Part shown: one piece after another, positions 33,186-45,571 of the stretch
How the letters are laid out: the number at the start of each line of letters is the position of its first letter
How positions within the stretch are numbered: position 1 is the first letter of the stretch
Assembly: GCA_944472135.2 (NCBI GenBank)
Contig: OX235267.1
Coordinates: 36,673,312 to 36,737,311, forward strand
Length of the DNA stretch: 64,000 nt
Direction of reading: 5' to 3'
Source of the DNA: Trichobilharzia regenti
Taxonomy: Eukaryota; Platyhelminthes; Trematoda; Strigeidida; Schistosomatidae
Translations under genes and position numbers: made by a program
The notes under the pieces: generated by a model
Told to the model about the DNA's origin: nothing
The model's database searches: none
Seen by the model: the letters and a program-made list of their open reading frames with translations, nothing else

Positions 33186-35020
33186 TTGAGCGATTGCAAT
33201 CGCTTCGCCTCCATGTCTCCCGTAGAATGGTTAAAAATGGCAAAACAGAAGCGGCTGTGTTTCAGTTGTTTAAAGATTGGGCAAACAAAGTTGAATTGTA
33301 GGGCGACAACCAGAGGAAGTAGTGGTTTAACGGATATGCACCCACTTCTGAGGACAGCAAACGAACCTGGGAATTCGGTTAACTGTAATAGTATCTCTAG
33401 ACCCCTTGATACCCCACAAGTTTTCTTAGGAGTATTACCAGTTAAGGTGAAAGGACCGAAATCCTCAGTAGAGACTTATGCATTGTTGGATAATGGTTCA
33501 GACGTTACATTGATAGATGCTAAACTGGCTGGTTGCCTGGATATTAAAGGCCCAAGGCAACCTTTGGTTGTAAATACTTTCAATTCTTCGAAAACAGTAG
33601 TATGTGAACGAGTGTCATTTCAGTTGGAATCCTTGGCTACTGGGGAAACTGTTGAAGTAGATACTGCTTACACTACCTCCAGTATGAAACTTGGTGAAGC
33701 TATAGTGCCTAGTCGTGAAACGGTTGTCGGTAAGCCATACCTGTGTGGCATACCTCTTCCAACACTACAAGACGGAAGAGTGAGAGTACTCATTGGATGT
33801 AGTGTACCGGAAGCTCATAAGGTATTATAAGAGAGATTCGGAGGTAGAGATGATCTCTTCGCGACGAAAACACCACTGGGATGGACAGTAAGAGGACCTA
33901 TACCCATAGTCCATATATCATCATTAGTCGCAAACGATGGGGACAAACTAGAGACTATGATTAAAAGTATGTATGACAAGGAGTTTTGTGACTGCGGTGT
34001 CCCAGAGAAGGGTCGTTCCGTAGAAGACTTAAAAACAGTTAAAATAGTTGAGGAGTCTTGTAAATACGAAAACGGGCGTTTCAGCGTTGGCCTACCATAA
34101 AGATTCAAAGATAGACAGTTGGTCTGTAACAGGAAAGCTGCTCTTAAGAGACTAATGGGTTTACAGAAGAAATTTTCGTCAGATGCAGAACTCTGGACCA
34201 AATATAAGGATGTCGTCGATAAACATATAATGAAGGGTTACGTTGAAAGACTAGTTGATCAAAATGAGCCAGGGAAGTGGTATTTGCCCCATCATCCCGT
34301 CTTTAACCCGAGGAAGCCAGGTAAACTCCGTGTGGTGTTTGATTGTTCTGCGAAACATGAAGGAGTCTCTTTGAATGATAATCTGTATAGTGGCCCAGGT
34401 TGAGTGATCTCATTAGTGGGACTGCTGTTAAGATTCAGAAAGTTTACAGTTGCTGTCGCTGCGGATATTGAGGAAATGTTCCTACAAGTGAAGGTGCCAG
34501 AGAGTGACAGAGATCACTTAAGGTTTTTGAGGTTTGATGATGGTCCTTGTGGTAAGGTGTCAGAATATAGGATGATAGTCCATCCATTTGGTGCCACGTC
34601 CTCCCCGTTTTGTGCTAATTTTGCTCTACGAAAGGCAGTGTCCACATTCGGTTCTAATGATTTGCTGGATGTCATAGATTGTTGCTTCTACGTGGATAAT
34701 TGTTTAGCCTCCTTCGATGATGATAAGTCTGCAGTTAGATTTGCAACAAGCACTACTGAAGTGTTAGCTAAGGCCGGCTTTCGTCTAACTAAGTGGGTCT
34801 CGAACAGCCTAGACGTTTTAAAGCATATAGTTCCAGAAGACAGAGCACCTACTGTACAAGATTTACCTGTTGATACTCTACCGGTTGAACGCACATTAAG
34901 TATGCGATGGGATGTGAACTCTGATAACTTTGGGTTTAGTGTTGGTGGTATTGATAAGCCAGTTACCCGGAGAGGTATGCTCTCTGTGTTGTCGTTCGTG
35001 TTTGACCCACTTGGATTAGT
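33186..35020 (+). pseudogene. BEL/Pao protease and reverse transcriptase, with stops
   Basis: A zinc-knuckle-like KQKRLCFSCLKIGQTKLNC precedes the aspartic protease with YALLDNGSDVTLIDAKL. The RT follows: NPRKPGKLRVVFDCSAKHEG, LRFLRFDDGPCG, and the palm FYVDNCLASFDDD, where YVDD has become YVDN. Stops at 33828 and 34401. The RT is cut after FVFDPLGLVA by the solo LTR at 35026. Confidence 0.88.
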
Positions 35021-35025
35021 AGCAC

Positions 35026-35384
35026 TGTCAGCCACGTCTCGTAAACCGTTAATGTCCAGCTCTTGCTACTCTCGGGCTCACGCTGTTCCTTGAAGTTTCT
35101 CAGAAACGCTTAGTAATAACGGACGAATAAACCAAAACACCAGTTGGCCACTCGAGAATTCTTTATTGTTACACCAACATATAAACAATGTTACAACTAA
35201 GGTCTGTGAACAAATATTACAATAATAAATCACAATATTACTTCTGACGGTTTTCTGCTGACTTCTTTCTGAACAGCGACCGATGAGACGATGACTGTCG
35301 TATTGATGCCTCCGCGAAAATTGGGGAAGTTGGTTTTGAGCAAACAACCATGAATTGATCGTTCAATCTTCAACTACATTGACA
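35026..35384 (-). mobile_element. Solo BEL LTR inside the BEL RT
   Basis: 359 bp, TGTCA...TGACA ends, minus orientation, flanked by the 5-bp repeat AGCAC (35021-35025 and 35385-35389). Nearly identical to 61104-61462. An 89-codon antisense open frame inside all copies of this LTR is not a gene. Confidence 0.93.
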
Positions 35385-35639
35385 AGCACCTTATCTACTT
35401 CCGGCTAGGAGGTTATTTCAAGAGACATGCAGGAAAGTGTCACAGTAGGATGAACCATTAAGTGAGAGGCAGAGAGAATAGCGGAAGGGGTGGGTTAACA
35501 GTTTGAGAACGCTGGATCTGCATTGCGTCTCACGTCCACTTAAGCCATCGAGAAATCATGATATAATTGACTTCCATGTTTTTCTGATGCCTCTGAGGTT
35601 GGATTTGAAGCAGCTGTCTACATCAGAATCACCTTAAAG

Positions 35640-38134
35640 GATGATATAGATGTTAGCCTGGCGATGGGCGAATCTAGAGTTGCACCTCTAAAGACGATTT
35701 CGATTCCGAGATTAGAACTTACTGCAGCCTTGCTAGCTGCGCAGTTATTCACAACCGTGTGTAAAGAGCCGGGTTATCCCAAGTTTCCTGTAACGTTTTG
35801 GACTGATTCGATGTCTGTGATATATTATATACGCAACGAGTCAGCAAGATATGCATGTTTTTTAGCTAACAGAGCATCCCAAATTCGTGAATTAACAACC
35901 GTCGAGCAGCGGAGGTACGTACCGTCTGGAAAAAATCCAGCTGATCTAGCATCCGAGGAGTTATTGATATGAATGTGGTTAATAATAAGTGGTGGAAAGG
36001 TCCAGAGTTCTTGCCACGGGCTGATAGCAGGTGGCCTAGTAGAGAAGATGAACCATCGATAAACGAGTGTGCCTTGGAGTTGAAGACAAGTGTCAGTTTA
36101 ACATCTACCCAAGAAAGACATTCGAGCTTACATCCACTTTTTAAATATTATTCTTCTTGGTACAAATTACTGAAAGCCGTTGCGTGGTCGGCACGATGAG
36201 TTACGTATATAAAGGTCATGCATCTTACACAGTTGGTGATTTTGAGGGCTGCTCAGTGAGAAGCGTGGGGTGAGATTGCAAAGGAGGATAGTCCTGACTT
36301 CGCAGATTTCAAGGCGCGGTTAGATAGATTATCTCCGATAGTTTCCGAAGGGATCGCTAGAGTTGGTGGACGTCTACAAATGTTAGAATCGTCATATGAG
36401 ACCCGTCATCCGTCTTTATTACCTTGCTACCATCCAGTCACTGATCTCATTATAAGACACTACCATTTTTTGAAGCTCATTTGGGTACTTCGCAAGTACT
36501 ATCAAGTATTCGATGTAAGTTCTGGATAATGAAGGGAGGTACCGCTGTCCGTAAGATAATTGATAAGTGCACGGAATGTAAACTCCGAAATGCTCGTCCA
36601 GCACAGCAGCGCGACCACGCGGGATCTGCACAGATTTATGGGGCATCTTATAAATCAACTTGCTATCCATCGTCAGATCTTTAAATACCATTTCACAATG
36701 TCTTATCTCACTCATTTTCTAATAACGTCTTTACTTGATCCTCATTATATTCCATTAAACCTAACATTTTATAGCTCTTTATGAATTTGATTCGACTTGT
36801 TCCATTCCTATTCTCTGTAGGGCACGGTTGTGCACCAAATATACAAAAAGGCATGAAATAAAAACAACTGGCTTGAAAATAATTGTATTAAAGCCAAAAG
36901 TGGACATCATGATAGTACGAAGTATATTGGGGTTATTATACATTGCAAATGAACGTTGTCGGCCTAAGGATTAATTACTTCCCCATTCTGTTTTCTATAT
37001 AAATGTGTTTATTAATGATATATTGCACTTACTTAATTTATTACACTTTAATGATTCACCTTAGCACTTTAACTTTTCTAAAACAGCTTCCAGTCCCTTG
37101 TAAACGTTGTACTTACCTCAACATTGGTTGGTTATCGTATGCCTACAGCCAAGGGATGAAAACGAAACGAAGTCAGTTTTCCCGCTCAACCTGGAGGACA
37201 AATGTACAATTCAATAACTATACGGCCTGGTTCAGACAACTAGTGTAATTATATATATGTATCAAATATTTAACTGTTGAAACACTATTAACTTGTAGAC
37301 AATCTAAGATTTGACATTATACCATACTTGATAGTGCCTGTAAAAACGGCATGCATTTTCATGTAAATTTATGTTCATATGAACATGCAAATTATTATTG
37401 TTATTATAACTAATGATTCATTCGTACTAGCATTACGTAGATTTATAAATCGCCGAGGTGTACCGAAGATGATGTTCAGTGACAGAGGGACTAATTTTGT
37501 TGGCTGTCACGCCGCAAACGAGAGTTCATGAAGAGTTACTGAAAAGGAACATCGAGTGGCACTTCAACCCACCATATGCCAGCCATAAAGGTGGACTATG
37601 GGAAAGACTTATAGGAATTATCAAGCGCATTTTAAGCTCCATAATTAAAAAGCAGAGTTTATATGACGAAACGTTGGAGACATTTTTTGTGAAGCTGAAT
37701 GAATACTAAATGACCGGCCGCTATTACCTGTGAGGGACGACGTCAAGGATTTTGATGTGTTAACACCAAACAAATTATTGTTATTGAGGGGCAACCCTGG
37801 CATAGAGGAATCAAGAGGGGAAGAAATACCTACGATTAAAAGATGGAAACAAGCCAGGCACATGAAAGATATATTTTGGAAAAGATGGTTAAAGGAGTAC
37901 ATTCTAACACTGCAAACCAGGGACAAGTGGAAAAATTTGGGCCGAAACTTAAAGGTTGGTGACATAGTATTAGTAGCAGATAAATGTGCCACAGGTAGAT
38001 GGCCTTTAGGAGTGGTAGTAAGGCTACTCTGTTGTGGTGATGGATTGGTGAGGACGGTTGAGGTGAGAACAAGTTGTGGCATGTTGGTGCGAGATATTAG
38101 AAAACTGGGTCTACTGGAAGGTGCTGAGAGTTGA
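35640..38134 (+). pseudogene. BEL/Pao RNase H, integrase and DUF5641 region
   Basis: RNase H: IPRLELTAALLAAQLF and FWTDSMSVIYYIRN. Pre-integrase: RHPSLLPCYHPVTDLIIRHYH read across a frame change, and KCTECKLRNARPAQQ (HHCC zinc part). The start of the integrase core is lost and replaced by a repeat insertion (36609-37411). It resumes with [20 protein letters not shown] and GGLWERLIGIIKR. The C-terminal part has WKQARHMKDIFWKRWLKEY, the DUF5641 signature. Broken in several places. Confidence 0.85.
36609..37411 (+). mobile_element. Repeat insertion with (ATT)-type tail
   Basis: Colinear with 43215-44024 (starts GCGACCACG, includes ATGAACGTTGTCGGCCTAAGG, ends in an AATTATTATTG tail). It lies in the BEL integrase and coincides with loss of part of the core domain. 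It looks like the 3' part of a LINE-mobilised element; no ORF is recognised. Confidence 0.65.
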
Positions 38135-38503
38135 AAGTCGGAAGATGAAACACTTGACGATTTTCAAACCTAGGGCGTCAACCTGAGAAGAGTTGTAGGC
38201 ATACTGCTGTAAGTCCTACAATTCTTCAAGGGTAGTACGTCGTTGCGCCGTCCATCGTACTTGGTGTGTGATTTTGCACTCAGATGCCTTGACCTTGGTG
38301 GCCTGGTCGAATTTTTGGGCCTGCTACCAAAATATCTACATTTTGCATCCAGTTTACTGTTTACCAGCATACATTTATCACTTAAATATGACTTCTAACA
38401 GAATCATTTACTCTCGTAACTTTATTAATGATTTACGACCAAATGACTTTCATATTCCAAAGAAACCAAGAAGGAAACATCGTAGTGGTTGGCAGAAAGC
38501 TCT

Positions 38504-38821
38504 TGTAGCGGTAAATAATTCCCCAAAATTATTGACCACAGCAATCACGCATTGGATGCTGACCACCACTGTTTAAGTCGACTTGTTTAGCTGAAGGCTT
38601 CCGGTCAAGCATCCCCGCCATTTGGTACCCCGTCGTGTAACGTGCACGATCACTAGCTAGCTAAGCGTTCGTCTAACGGCTGGTTTTGGTTCGTAAATAC
38701 ATCTATTGGTTTGGACGATCAATTGTTGGCTTTTGCTTTGTCTTTGGTACGCGAGAATAAATTAATTAGAAGTTGTTGAACGAGATATCACGTCAAACCT
38801 TTAATATCTCTCAACCCTAAA
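38504..38821 (+). repeat. 5' LTR of Gypsy element
   Basis: Starts TGTAGCGGTAAATAATTCC. Differs from the 3' LTR at very few positions (for example CACGCATTGG versus CACTCATTGG), suggesting a recent insertion. Confidence 0.92.
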
Positions 38822-38935
38822 CTGGTGAGCCCAACCGCGAACTTCACCCACGATAAATCCGCCAACCTTTAAACTGGTGAGCCCCACCGCGAACTTCATC
38901 CACGAAAATTCCGCAGATAACCCCGGTGAGTTCGT
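38821..38935 (+). repeat. Duplicated primer-binding-site leader
   Basis: Two adjacent units of about 52 bp each start ACTGGTGAGCCC(C/A)ACCGCGAACTTCA (written in part) right after the 5' LTR. TGGTGAGCCC resembles a tRNA-Trp-type primer site as used by related CsRn1-like elements, but this is inferred. Confidence 0.65.
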
Positions 38936-38986
38936 TCCATTTTGTATTTGTTCTTGTACCATATATTATTCGACATAATTTTCGTC

Positions 38987-39814
38987 ATGAGTGATCTTAG
39001 TCCCAAGGTCATCCGTATCCGCTCAACTCCTAAAACCATTCAGCTCGTACCATACTGGCCAGATAATGCTGAAACGTGGTTTCTGCTAGCTGAAGCAGAT
39101 TTTTGTGAGCATGGGATAACTGATCAACGTTCACAGTTACTTGCAGTTATTCACGCCCTACCGCGGGAATTCAGCAAGTACGTAACATCACAGATGTTGA
39201 GTCCCGAGGTAAGTAACTCGTACGAGTTGCTGAAAGCATCCCTCCTCAGGAGAAACGCTCTCACGGACAGACAACGTCTAGATGAATTATTTCGCAACAT
39301 CGAGTTAGGAGATCAGTCAGCCGTGAGCATGCTGACAAGAATGAAACAAGTCGTCGGCCAATGTCAGTTCGACGAAGGACTGTTTAGAGAACTCTTCTTA
39401 ACCAAGTTGCCACAATCTGTACAGACCGTACTTGTGACACTTGAGGGTACTGTAATAGAGAACTTAGCTATTACTGCAGATAAGATCCTAGAAATAACTA
39501 AACGGTCTGTCCCCGAAATATGCTCAATGACTAAGCAGACTTCGAGTGAGGATCCTGCAATGACAGAGTTATGCAACTCCCTTCAGCAGATGTTTAGGTC
39601 AAACACGCATTCTAAATCCTCCAACCGTCGTCCTAAATCTCCTCAACGCAGGAACTCGCGTGGTCGATCTAAGTCCAAACCACGTTCACTGAAAAACCCT
39701 GACTGGTGCTGGTACCACAACACCTATGGCCAAGAAGCGAAGTGTTGCCGTAAGCCTTGTAACTTCGGAAATGTCTCAAAGTCTGCGGGAAACTATCCCG
39801 CCGGCACGCGTTAG
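38987..39814 (+). CDS. Gypsy gag
   Basis: 275 codons from ATG 38987 ([15 protein letters not shown]) to TAG at 39812-39814. Capsid-like region with [19 protein letters not shown] and [18 protein letters not shown], a basic Ser/Arg-rich stretch ([17 protein letters not shown]), and a C-terminal Cys/His segment [18 protein letters not shown] of CHCC type, as in CsRn1/Boudicca-like elements rather than CCHC. An upstream non-ATG extension is open but not chosen. Confidence 0.85.
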   Translation: MSDLSPKVIRIRSTPKTIQLVPYWPDNAETWFLLAEADFCEHGITDQRSQLLAVIHALPREFSKYVTSQMLSPEVSNSYELLKASLLRRNALTDRQRLDELFRNIELGDQSAVSMLTRMKQVVGQCQFDEGLFRELFLTKLPQSVQTVLVTLEGTVIENLAITADKILEITKRSVPEICSMTKQTSSEDPAMTELCNSLQQMFRSNTHSKSSNRRPKSPQRRNSRGRSKSKPRSLKNPDWCWYHNTYGQEAKCCRKPCNFGNVSKSAGNYPAGTR

Positions 39815-41049
39815 CGGCAACCGTCGCCGGTGGCACTAGCCGCCTACTTTACATCCATGATGTGATAAGCCAGACTCGATACTTAGTCGACACAGGCGCC
39901 GAAGTCAGCGTCCTTCCTGCTACAGCAGCAGATCGACAGAAGGAACCTACCTTCAACTTACAGGCTGCAAATGGAAAACCAATCGCAACCTTTGGTAGGA
40001 AATACGTCTATCTGAACGTAGGTTTACGCAAACCTATTCGGTGGATTTTCCTTCTCGCTGACGTTACAATGCCCATCATTGGCACGGACCTACTTAATCA
40101 TCATGATTTACTCGTAGACGTCCGCCGAAAACGACTGATTGACAATACTACTAGTCTGTCTATCAAAGGCATTACCTACATAGGCCCTAGCTTGTCACCC
40201 GTTAAGATAAAGGCAATTCTTGATCCAACTTTTCAACCTATCGTTGACAAGTATCCGGAACTTAACTGCCCGTCGAACGACCTACCGTGCATAACCAGCA
40301 ATGTTATGCACCACATCATTACCACAGGACAACCTGTGACATCTAAAGCACGACGATTAGCTCCTGACAAACTGAGAATCGCCAGGAATGAATTTGACCA
40401 TATGCTTAGCCTTGGCATCATTCGACCTTCGAATAGCCCATGGGCATCCCCACTTCATATGGTTCCGAAAAAGGATAGCAACGATTGGCGACCCACCGGT
40501 GATTACCGGCGAGTGAATGCCAAAACAACCCCTGATTGCTACCCGTTGCCTCATATACACGACTTGACGGCAACCTTATCCGGCGCGACTATATTCTCCA
40601 AAATCGACTTGGTTAAAGCGTATAACCAAATCCCGATGGCAACAGAAGACATCCCGAAAACGGCTATCATTACGCCTTTCGGACTTTTTGAATTTCTACG
40701 TATGCCATTCGGTCTTCGGAATGCAGCCCAAACATTCCAACGCTTCATTGACGAAGTATTTCGCGGTCTCGACTTTGTATACGCATACTTAGACGACTGC
40801 CTCATTGCCAGTCCAGACAAGGAAACTCACCTTAGGCACTTGGACTTGGCATTTGACAGGTTACGCCAACATGGTGTTACCATTAATATTCAAAAGTGTC
40901 AAATCGGTGTTGACTCACTCGACTTCCTGGGTCACACTATTGACTGCAAGGGCATTCGCCCACTGGCTACTAAGGTTGAGCCTCCTAAGAAAAACCGTTC
41001 TGGACGCACCGTAAGGTTCCCAGAACACTTGCACACTTATTTGACTTAA
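39814..41049 (+). pseudogene. Gypsy protease and reverse transcriptase, truncated pol
   Basis: It lies in the -1 frame relative to gag, overlapping its stop. Protease [103 protein letters not shown]. After [20 protein letters not shown] the frame jumps to [20 protein letters not shown], which looks like the end of a full pol, so about 600-700 codons are missing. The open frame is otherwise intact. Confidence 0.88.
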
Positions 41050-41553
41050 CGAAGTCGTGTGATTCACGCAACTCACTCGTTTGTGGTACTATTTTTTTTT
41101 GACGTATAAGTTTTTTTTATATACAGTACCACCGAACACAAAAAAATTGTTTTTTCTCCACAGTTCATGTAACATACTTAAAAAATTAATTCGATGTATT
41201 TTTTTTCTCGATGTTCTGAACTTAGCAAAAGTTTACTGTATAGTAAATGCACACAATTTTTTTTAACCAAAAAGATCATTTCGTACATTTTCCTCGACAT
41301 GGTTCTTAGCATTCTTGTTTTCTTTTCCAGGTGCGACGGGCACTGGACGGGAAACAAACGAAGCACGGAATCCAACGAACAACACCAGGAAGCTATGTAC
41401 AAACACCCCATTAGCATAGGCAGACAAACCAGTAGGCATAAGACCAAGCCGCTCGGAAGATTTTTTTCACCCGAAAGGGAACCATCGAGTTTTTTTTACT
41501 TCCGGCTGGTTCTGTCTTAGGGTCCTCACGACCCCACTAGGGGGGGAGTGAGC

Positions 41554-41872
41554 TGTAGCGGTAAATAATTCCCCAAAATTATTGACCACAGCAATCACTC
41601 ATTGGATGCTGACCACCACTGTTTAAGTCGACTTGTTTAGCTGAAGGCTTCCGGTCAAGCATCCCCGCCATTTGGTACCCCGTCGTGTAACGTGCACGAT
41701 CACTAGCTAGCTAAGCGTTCGTCTAACGGCTGGTTTTGGTTCGTAAATACATCTATTGGTTTGGACGATCAATTGTTGGCTTTTGCTTTGTCTTTGGTAC
41801 GCGAGAATAAATTAATTAGAAGTTGTTGAACGAGATATCACGTCAAACCTTTAATATCTCTCAACCCCTAAA
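41554..41872 (+). repeat. 3' LTR of Gypsy element
   Basis: Pairs with 38504-38821. Contains GAGAATAAATTAATTAG with a likely polyadenylation signal. Confidence 0.92.
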
Positions 41873-43008
41873 CTCTCAAACGTACACCAATACACTTAAC
41901 TACGGTCCCCGTCATAATGAACTCAAACTGTCGCTCTCTGCCAAATAAGATAATGTACCTACAATCCCTGATGTCAACCGATACGTATCATAACACCGCC
42001 ATAGTCGCATTACAAGAAACGTGGTTGCATGAACTGTATGATGACAACCTTATCTCACTAAAGGACTTTATTTTATTTTGTCAAGACCGTCAATGTTGTA
42101 ATACGAAAAATGGTGGTGGCGTTGCAACTTTTATTCACTCCAAATGGTCTGTCTCAAATAACGTCTGCTTCACCTTCTCAAATGACTTCATTGACTGTCA
42201 AATGTCGCCCCAAACACCTCCCCAAATATAAACAAATCTATATTACAAACATGTACATTTCTCCTAGTTGCTCTCCATCTGATCTATCTAATTTTGCTGA
42301 TGGATTCACCATGTTTGCTGCAGCCAACTTCGACAACTCTCTATCAGTTATTACTGGGGACTTCAACACCTCAGATTGCTCCTTTCTCGAAGCACTTGGT
42401 CACACAAACATAGTTAAATTTCCCACTCGACTTGACAAAACACTCGATTTAGTTTTTACTAATGACGAAGGAGTATATGAAACACGTAGACGTTCACCGA
42501 TACTAAACTCAGATCACTGCATTGTCCGTGTTTTACCAAAAATATGCAGCAAAACACATATTAAAGTCTTCTCACACCTGTCTATGAAAGCACAACAAAG
42601 ATGCTACACATCTGAAAACATACTCAATCTAAGATGCCTGCTAAAAAATACTAACTGGGATTTATTCTATGTAAGTACATTAGATGACTCAATCACCAAT
42701 ATAACGGATTATCTCAAGTTCTGCCTTGACATATGCTGTCCCAAACAAACCCTATTCAAACGCCTCGACCGCTTCTCGTCTCCCCATCTCAAACAACTTC
42801 GCAGGCAAAAAGAAATGTTATATAAACGCAAAGATAAGTTAGGACCTAAAAAGATTAATGCTCAGATCAAATCTGAACTCAAAAATCTTAATGCTATCTA
42901 TAACCAAACACTTTCATCATGCAAATCTCCTATCAGCATGTGGAAATTTTTCAATGAAATTACTGGCAATAGTAAGCGATGTAATGTTTTTCCCTCTTGT
43001 GATGTTAA

Positions 43009-44024
43009 AGGAGGGAGGGTGGCGTTAGCTGATCAGTAGATATGGTGGTGGTCACTAAGGTGAATCGCCCCATTCTGCAGGAACAGCAATATACAAATTA
43101 AAGGCTCGAGATATTTCTGATTTTTATGAGGGCTTAGATCTTTATCTTGAAAAAGATAATAGTGAACGCCTTGACAGATAATGCTTCTACCTTTAAATAT
43201 ATACCATTCGCTCAGCCTATTGTTGAGATGCGACCACGTGGGATCTGCACAGATTTATGGGGCATCTTATGAATTAACTTGCTATCCATTGTCAGATCTT
43301 TAAATACCACTTCAAAATATCTTGTCTCACTTATTTTCTAATAACGTCTTTACTTGATTCTCATTATATTCCATTAAACCTAACATTTTATAGCTCTTTA
43401 TGAATTTGATTCGACTTATTCTATTCCTATTCTCTGGAGGGTACGGTTGTGTACCAAATAGAAAAAAAGACATGAAATAAAGACAACTGGCTTAAAAATA
43501 ATTGTATTAAAGCCAAAAGTGAACGCATGATAGTATAAAATATATTGGTTTCATTATACATTGCAAATGAACGTTGTCGGCCTAAGGATTAATTACTTCC
43601 CCATTCTGTTTTCTATATAAATGTGTTTATTAATGATACATTTCACTCACTTAATCTATTACACTTTAATGTTACACCACAGCACTTTAATTTTTCTAAA
43701 AAAGCTTCCAATTCCTTGTAAACGTTGTACTTACCTCAATATTGGTTGATTATCGTATGCCTACAACCACGGGATGAAAACGAAACGAAGTCGATTTTCC
43801 CGCTCAACCTGGAGGACAATTGTACAATTCAATAACTATACAGCCTAGTTCAGACAATGAGTATTTATATATATATCAAATATTTAACTGTTGAGACATT
43901 ATTAACTTGTAGACAATTTAAGATTTGACATTATATCATCCTTGATCGTGCCTGTAAAAATGGCATGAATTTTCATGTAAATTTATGTTTATATGAAAAT
44001 AAATTATTATTATTATTATTATTA
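43009..44024 (+). mobile_element. Repeat starting GGGAGGGTGG and ending in (ATT)n
   Basis: Splits the L2 LINE ORF. The first lines resemble 46731-46800 (GGGAGGGTGG, GGATATGATGGTGG) and the last 800 bp are colinear with 36609-37411. It ends in a run of about 7 ATT units. No ORF recognised, and no clear target duplication. Confidence 0.65.
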
Positions 44025-44025
44025 A

Positions 44026-45571
44026 TGCTCTTAACCAGTGTTTTATACGCTCTCCTTCTACTATAACCACTTCTAACGTTACCAATCTTGTAGCTGATAA
44101 CTTCCAGGACTTCAATACTCTCGATGTTTTGAAATGTCTTAAAACTCTTAAGCCCTCACATAGTCTTGGCCCTGATAGCATACCTGCATATGTTCTAAAA
44201 CAATGTGCAGATGCTTTATGTTCTCCTCTAACTAATATCCTAAATGCTTCTTTCCGTGAAAACGTTGTACCTGTTCCATGGAAAGACATTAAAATAGTCC
44301 CTGTCCCTAAACCTGGAAATAGCAAGAACGTAAAGTTCAGACCCATTGCCATCACTTCCCCGTTTCTAAAGCTCATGGAAAAACTAGTACTTCTTAAACT
44401 CGAACCCTCCCTTAAAAGCTTCGAAGACCCCAAACAATTTGCCTACAGACAGGGTAGGAGTACTTTAGACGCTGCAGCCGTCTTACACAACAGTATTATC
44501 TCATCATTAGACAAAGGTGCCAAATATGTCCGCTGCACGTTTCTTGACTTTACTTCTGCTTTCGACTCTGTACCTAGAAGTCTCTTGCTAAATAAGCTCT
44601 CCATGACACAAACCGAGTCCTGGGTCACTAACTGGTTGCATTCCTACTTTTCAAACAGAATGCAGTACACCGTATACAAAGGCCAATCCTCCTCTGCTGT
44701 GCTCACAGAAGCTGGTGTCCCCCAAGGTGCTGTACTCTCCCCACTTCTCTTTTCTTTCTTCCTACATGACCTACCGTCTTCAAATGACATTAACTTTGTC
44801 AAATATGCTGATGACCTAACTGTATCTTTACCTGTCAAATGTCAAAGTGACTGCTCTAAACTAAATGGCTTCTTATCGGAAATTAGCCAATGGTCCAAGG
44901 AAAACGGTCTCACCTTAAACCCCTCCAAATGCCAAACAGTTAATTTCACCCTTAGGCATAAATCTGACCTAAACAAACTGGTTAGCACTCACGAGGTGTG
45001 CAACATAGATGGCAGTGAAATAGAAACCAAGTCGGAAATTAAATACCTAGGCGTCACTCTATCTTCTGATCTTTCCTGGTCGTCTCATATCTTGACGATT
45101 TCCAAGAAAATATACCGTCTTACCTTCTACATCAAGAAGTTAAGACATTCTGGTGTAACCCAACCCTTACTCCTACAATTTGTTAACTCCCGTATTCTGC
45201 CTATTATTCTCTATTGCTCCCCCTTAGTCTTTCCTGGGCTATTGAAGAAAGACTATACCTTATTACGTAGGATGTTAAAGGTTGTCAGCAGGGTAAGCAG
45301 TTTGCCACTTAGCCAGCTTGTTAATATTCTGGTGGACAGGCACATGGACTCATGTGAAAAATGGGCGAAATCCATTTTATCTGACTCACAACACCCTCTA
45401 CATTCACAACTCTCCCCATGTATCTCTTCAGGGAAAACAAGAAGCCTATATAGGAAACTATATGCCCGCACTAGTAAGTACAAAAACTCATCCATACCCT
45501 ACCTAGCCCGTGTTCTGTGCGATAAAGAATGCATCAGGCATGAAACCTTTAACTTATTAAATAGTCAGTAG
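44026..45571 (+). pseudogene. LINE L2 reverse transcriptase, open 480-codon segment
   Basis: The long open frame has PDSIPAYVLKQCADALCSPL, FRPIAITSPFLKLMEKLV, FLDFTSAFDSVPRSLL, EAGVPQGAVLSPLLF, NFVKYADDLTVSL and YLGVTLSSDLSWSSHI, then a CR1/Jockey-like C-terminus ending NLLNSQ. The catalytic YADD is intact. It is separated from its endonuclease by an insertion, so it is a fragment of a dead element, although this part has no stop. Confidence 0.88.

Larger units (their letters stand above)
31867..38230 (+). mobile_element. BEL/Pao LTR retrotransposon, copy 1, disrupted and lacking its 3' LTR
   Basis: Order: 5' LTR (31867-32231), gag, protease, RT, RNase H, integrase, DUF5641-like C-terminus, then the start of the 3' UTR repeat (about 38170-38230), after which a LINE 5' end begins. 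It is interrupted by a solo LTR (35026-35384) and a repeat insertion (36609-37411). Gag/pol carry stops at 33126-33128 (TAG), 33828-33830 (TAA) and 34401-34403 (TGA). No env-like ORF. Confidence 0.9.
38504..41872 (+). mobile_element. Gypsy LTR element with internal pol deletion
   Basis: Two LTRs (38504-38821 and 41554-41872), 4-bp duplication CTCT at 38500-38503 and 41873-41876, a polypurine tract CTAGGGGGGGAGTGAG just before the 3' LTR, and gag plus a shortened pol between. RNase H and integrase are missing; the RT frame is joined directly to an integrase-tail-like end. It is therefore non-autonomous for integration. Confidence 0.92.
38388..43039 (+). pseudogene. LINE L2 ORF: N-terminus and endonuclease, interrupted
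   Basis: ATG at 38388 (NRIIYSRNFINDLRP) runs to the Gypsy insertion at 38504. After 41873 it continues with CRSLPNKIMYLQSLMS, ALQETWLHELYDDNL (endonuclease), a frameshift near 42205, then VITGDFNTSDCSFLEALG and LNSDHCIVRVL. It ends at the repeat inserted at about 43009. The L2 endonuclease motifs are all recognisable. Confidence 0.85.

Noticed and set aside
35078..35347. 89-codon open frame repeated at 55012, 58609 and 61156
   Set aside because: It is antisense inside the 359-bp BEL LTR and is conserved only because the LTR copies are alike. No independent sign of coding.
31867..38230. Endogenous retrovirus with envelope
   Set aside because: Pol is of BEL/Pao type and no third ORF with signal peptide or transmembrane segment follows the integrase region.
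38987..41049. Domesticated Gypsy gag/pol host gene
   Set aside because: LTRs, polypurine tract and target duplication are intact, so it is simply an inserted element with a deletion.
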